Origin: DATDMG01 sp036518955
GTDB taxonomy: Bacteria; Actinomycetota; Actinomycetes; Actinomycetales; Kineosporiaceae
NCBI GenBank assembly: GCA_036518955.1
Contig: DATDMG010000434.1
Span: forward strand, 1 to 5,005
Length of the DNA stretch: 5,005 nt
Direction: 5' to 3'
The translations under genes were made by a program, and so were the position numbers. Under the pieces are notes generated by a model. That model was given only the letters and a program-made list of their open reading frames with translations, ran no database searches and was not told the DNA's origin. Positions 4,248-5,005 of the stretch are shown one piece after another. Each line of letters opens with the position of its first letter. The first letter of the stretch is position 1.

Positions 4248-5005
4248 ATGCCGATCGCGCGCGTCGACGCACCCGAACCCGTTGTCGTCACCGTGCTCGG
4301 CCGTTTCAGCGTTCGACGAACGGAACGAACGCCGAGCCTGCCGCTGGGCGCCCAACGGCTTCTGTCTTACCTGGCTGTGTCGGAACACCCGGTGAGCCGG
4401 ATCGAACTCGCCGGTGCGTTGTGGCCCGACAGCAAGCAACGCCAGGCAGGAGCCAATCTCCGGACAGCGCTCTGGCGCATCGGTCAGGCCGTCGGCAAGG
4501 GCTGGGCCGAGACCGCCGACGGCGGGCTGTCCCTGCCGCCGCTGCAGGTGCGGGTGGACCTGCGCGAGATCTCGCCGGTCTGCCAGCGCCTCGCCACCGG
4601 TGGGTCCCCCGGGGCGGCTCCCGAGGCGGCCTTCGACGAAGGCACCGTCGCCCAACTGTGCAAGCGGCTGTTGCCGGGCTGGCATGACGACTGGCTGCTC
4701 CTCGAGCAGGAACGCTGGGACCAGCTGCGCCTGCACGCGCTCGAAGCCGCCTCCCGGCTGCTCACCGCCAGGGGCAATCACGCGCTCGCCATCGAGGCGG
4801 CCCTGGTGGCCGCGCGATCGGAGCCGCTGCGGGAGAGCGCTCATCGCGCCGTCGTGTCCGCCTACCTGGCCGAGGGCAACCTGGGAGCGGCGCTCAAGCA
4901 CTACCACGGCTTCAAGGCGTTGCTCCTCCGGGAGCTCGGCGTGACCCCGACGTCGTCGATGGACGACCTGATCCGACCCCTGGTCTACCCGTCCGGCGCC
5001 GAACC
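4248..5005 (+). CDS. SARP-family transcriptional activator (BTAD domain), partial
   Basis: The frame runs from the ATG at 4248 to the right edge without a stop, giving 252 complete codons. Residues 12-24 (VVVTVLGRFSVRR) are the opening strands typical of the SARP/AfsR N-terminal domain. Residues 31-79 form the OmpR-like winged helix: LPLGAQRLLSYLAVSEHPVSR, ELAGALWPDS (54-62) and ANLRTALWRI (69-78), the recognition-helix region. From about residue 103 onward is the all-helical bacterial transcriptional activation domain, with DDWLLLEQERW (147-157), the repeat-like helices around LTARGNHALAIEAALVAARS and EPLRESAHR, and the ending LRELGVTPTSSM (227-238). Small SARPs are about 250-280 residues, so little may be missing, but a larger multidomain AfsR-like protein cannot be excluded. 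SARPs bind heptamer direct repeats at promoters of antibiotic clusters and recruit RNA polymerase. This one is probably the pathway-specific activator for the neighbouring genes. No TTA codon was seen in this part. Confidence 0.9.
   Translation, partial: MPIARVDAPEPVVVTVLGRFSVRRTERTPSLPLGAQRLLSYLAVSEHPVSRIELAGALWPDSKQRQAGANLRTALWRIGQAVGKGWAETADGGLSLPPLQVRVDLREISPVCQRLATGGSPGAAPEAAFDEGTVAQLCKRLLPGWHDDWLLLEQERWDQLRLHALEAASRLLTARGNHALAIEAALVAARSEPLRESAHRAVVSAYLAEGNLGAALKHYHGFKALLLRELGVTPTSSMDDLIRPLVYPSGAE

Noticed and set aside
3129..4907. 592-codon minus-strand ORF
   Set aside because: It is the longest frame but is antisense to both the amidoligase and the SARP gene, which have recognisable domains. 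Its translation is Ser/Arg-rich without a domain.

Overview
The window is GC-rich DNA with strongly G/C-biased third codon positions, frequent GTG starts and long spurious ORFs on the non-coding strand. Together with a Sfp/PptT-type phosphopantetheinyl transferase and a SARP-type regulator, this points to an actinomycete (Streptomyces or a relative) and probably to the edge or interior of a specialised-metabolite gene cluster. No rRNA, tRNA, CRISPR array or intact insertion sequence was seen.

Layout, left to right. (1) Positions 1-320, minus strand: the N-terminal part of an exported or membrane-anchored protein of unknown function, running off the left edge. It carries five perfect in-frame copies of a 7-residue repeat (21 bp each) just before its hydrophobic segment. 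(2) Positions 559-1254, plus: a 4'-phosphopantetheinyl transferase, divergent from gene 1, with a TATGAT -10 box in the intergenic gap. (3) Positions 1255-1405: a short convergent gap with an 8-bp hairpin. (4) Positions 1406-2569, minus: a FemAB/GNAT-fold acyl- or aminoacyl-transferase. (5) Positions 2570-2800: a divergent regulatory gap with a heptamer direct repeat (TTTTGCC, 4-bp spacer, TTTTGCC) and a strong interrupted hairpin. (6) Positions 2807-2902, plus: a possible 31-codon Arg-rich small ORF whose stop overlaps (GTGA) the start of (7), 2899-4002, a putative amidoligase. (8) Positions 4003-4247: a gap with a coding-like but startless reading frame and a promoter candidate. (9) Positions 4248 to the right edge, plus: a SARP (BTAD-domain) transcriptional activator, truncated by the window.

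How they may work together (inference): the PPTase would activate carrier proteins of a PKS/NRPS encoded outside the window. The FemAB-like transferase and the amidoligase both belong to families that form amide or acyl-N bonds without an NRPS, so they could tailor or assemble an amino-acid-derived part of the product or a self-protective cell-wall change. The SARP is the likely pathway activator, and the heptamer repeat upstream of the FemAB-like gene has the spacing expected of SARP operators. The two edge genes (1-320 and 4248-5005) have no stop inside the window and are easy to miss in an ORF scan.
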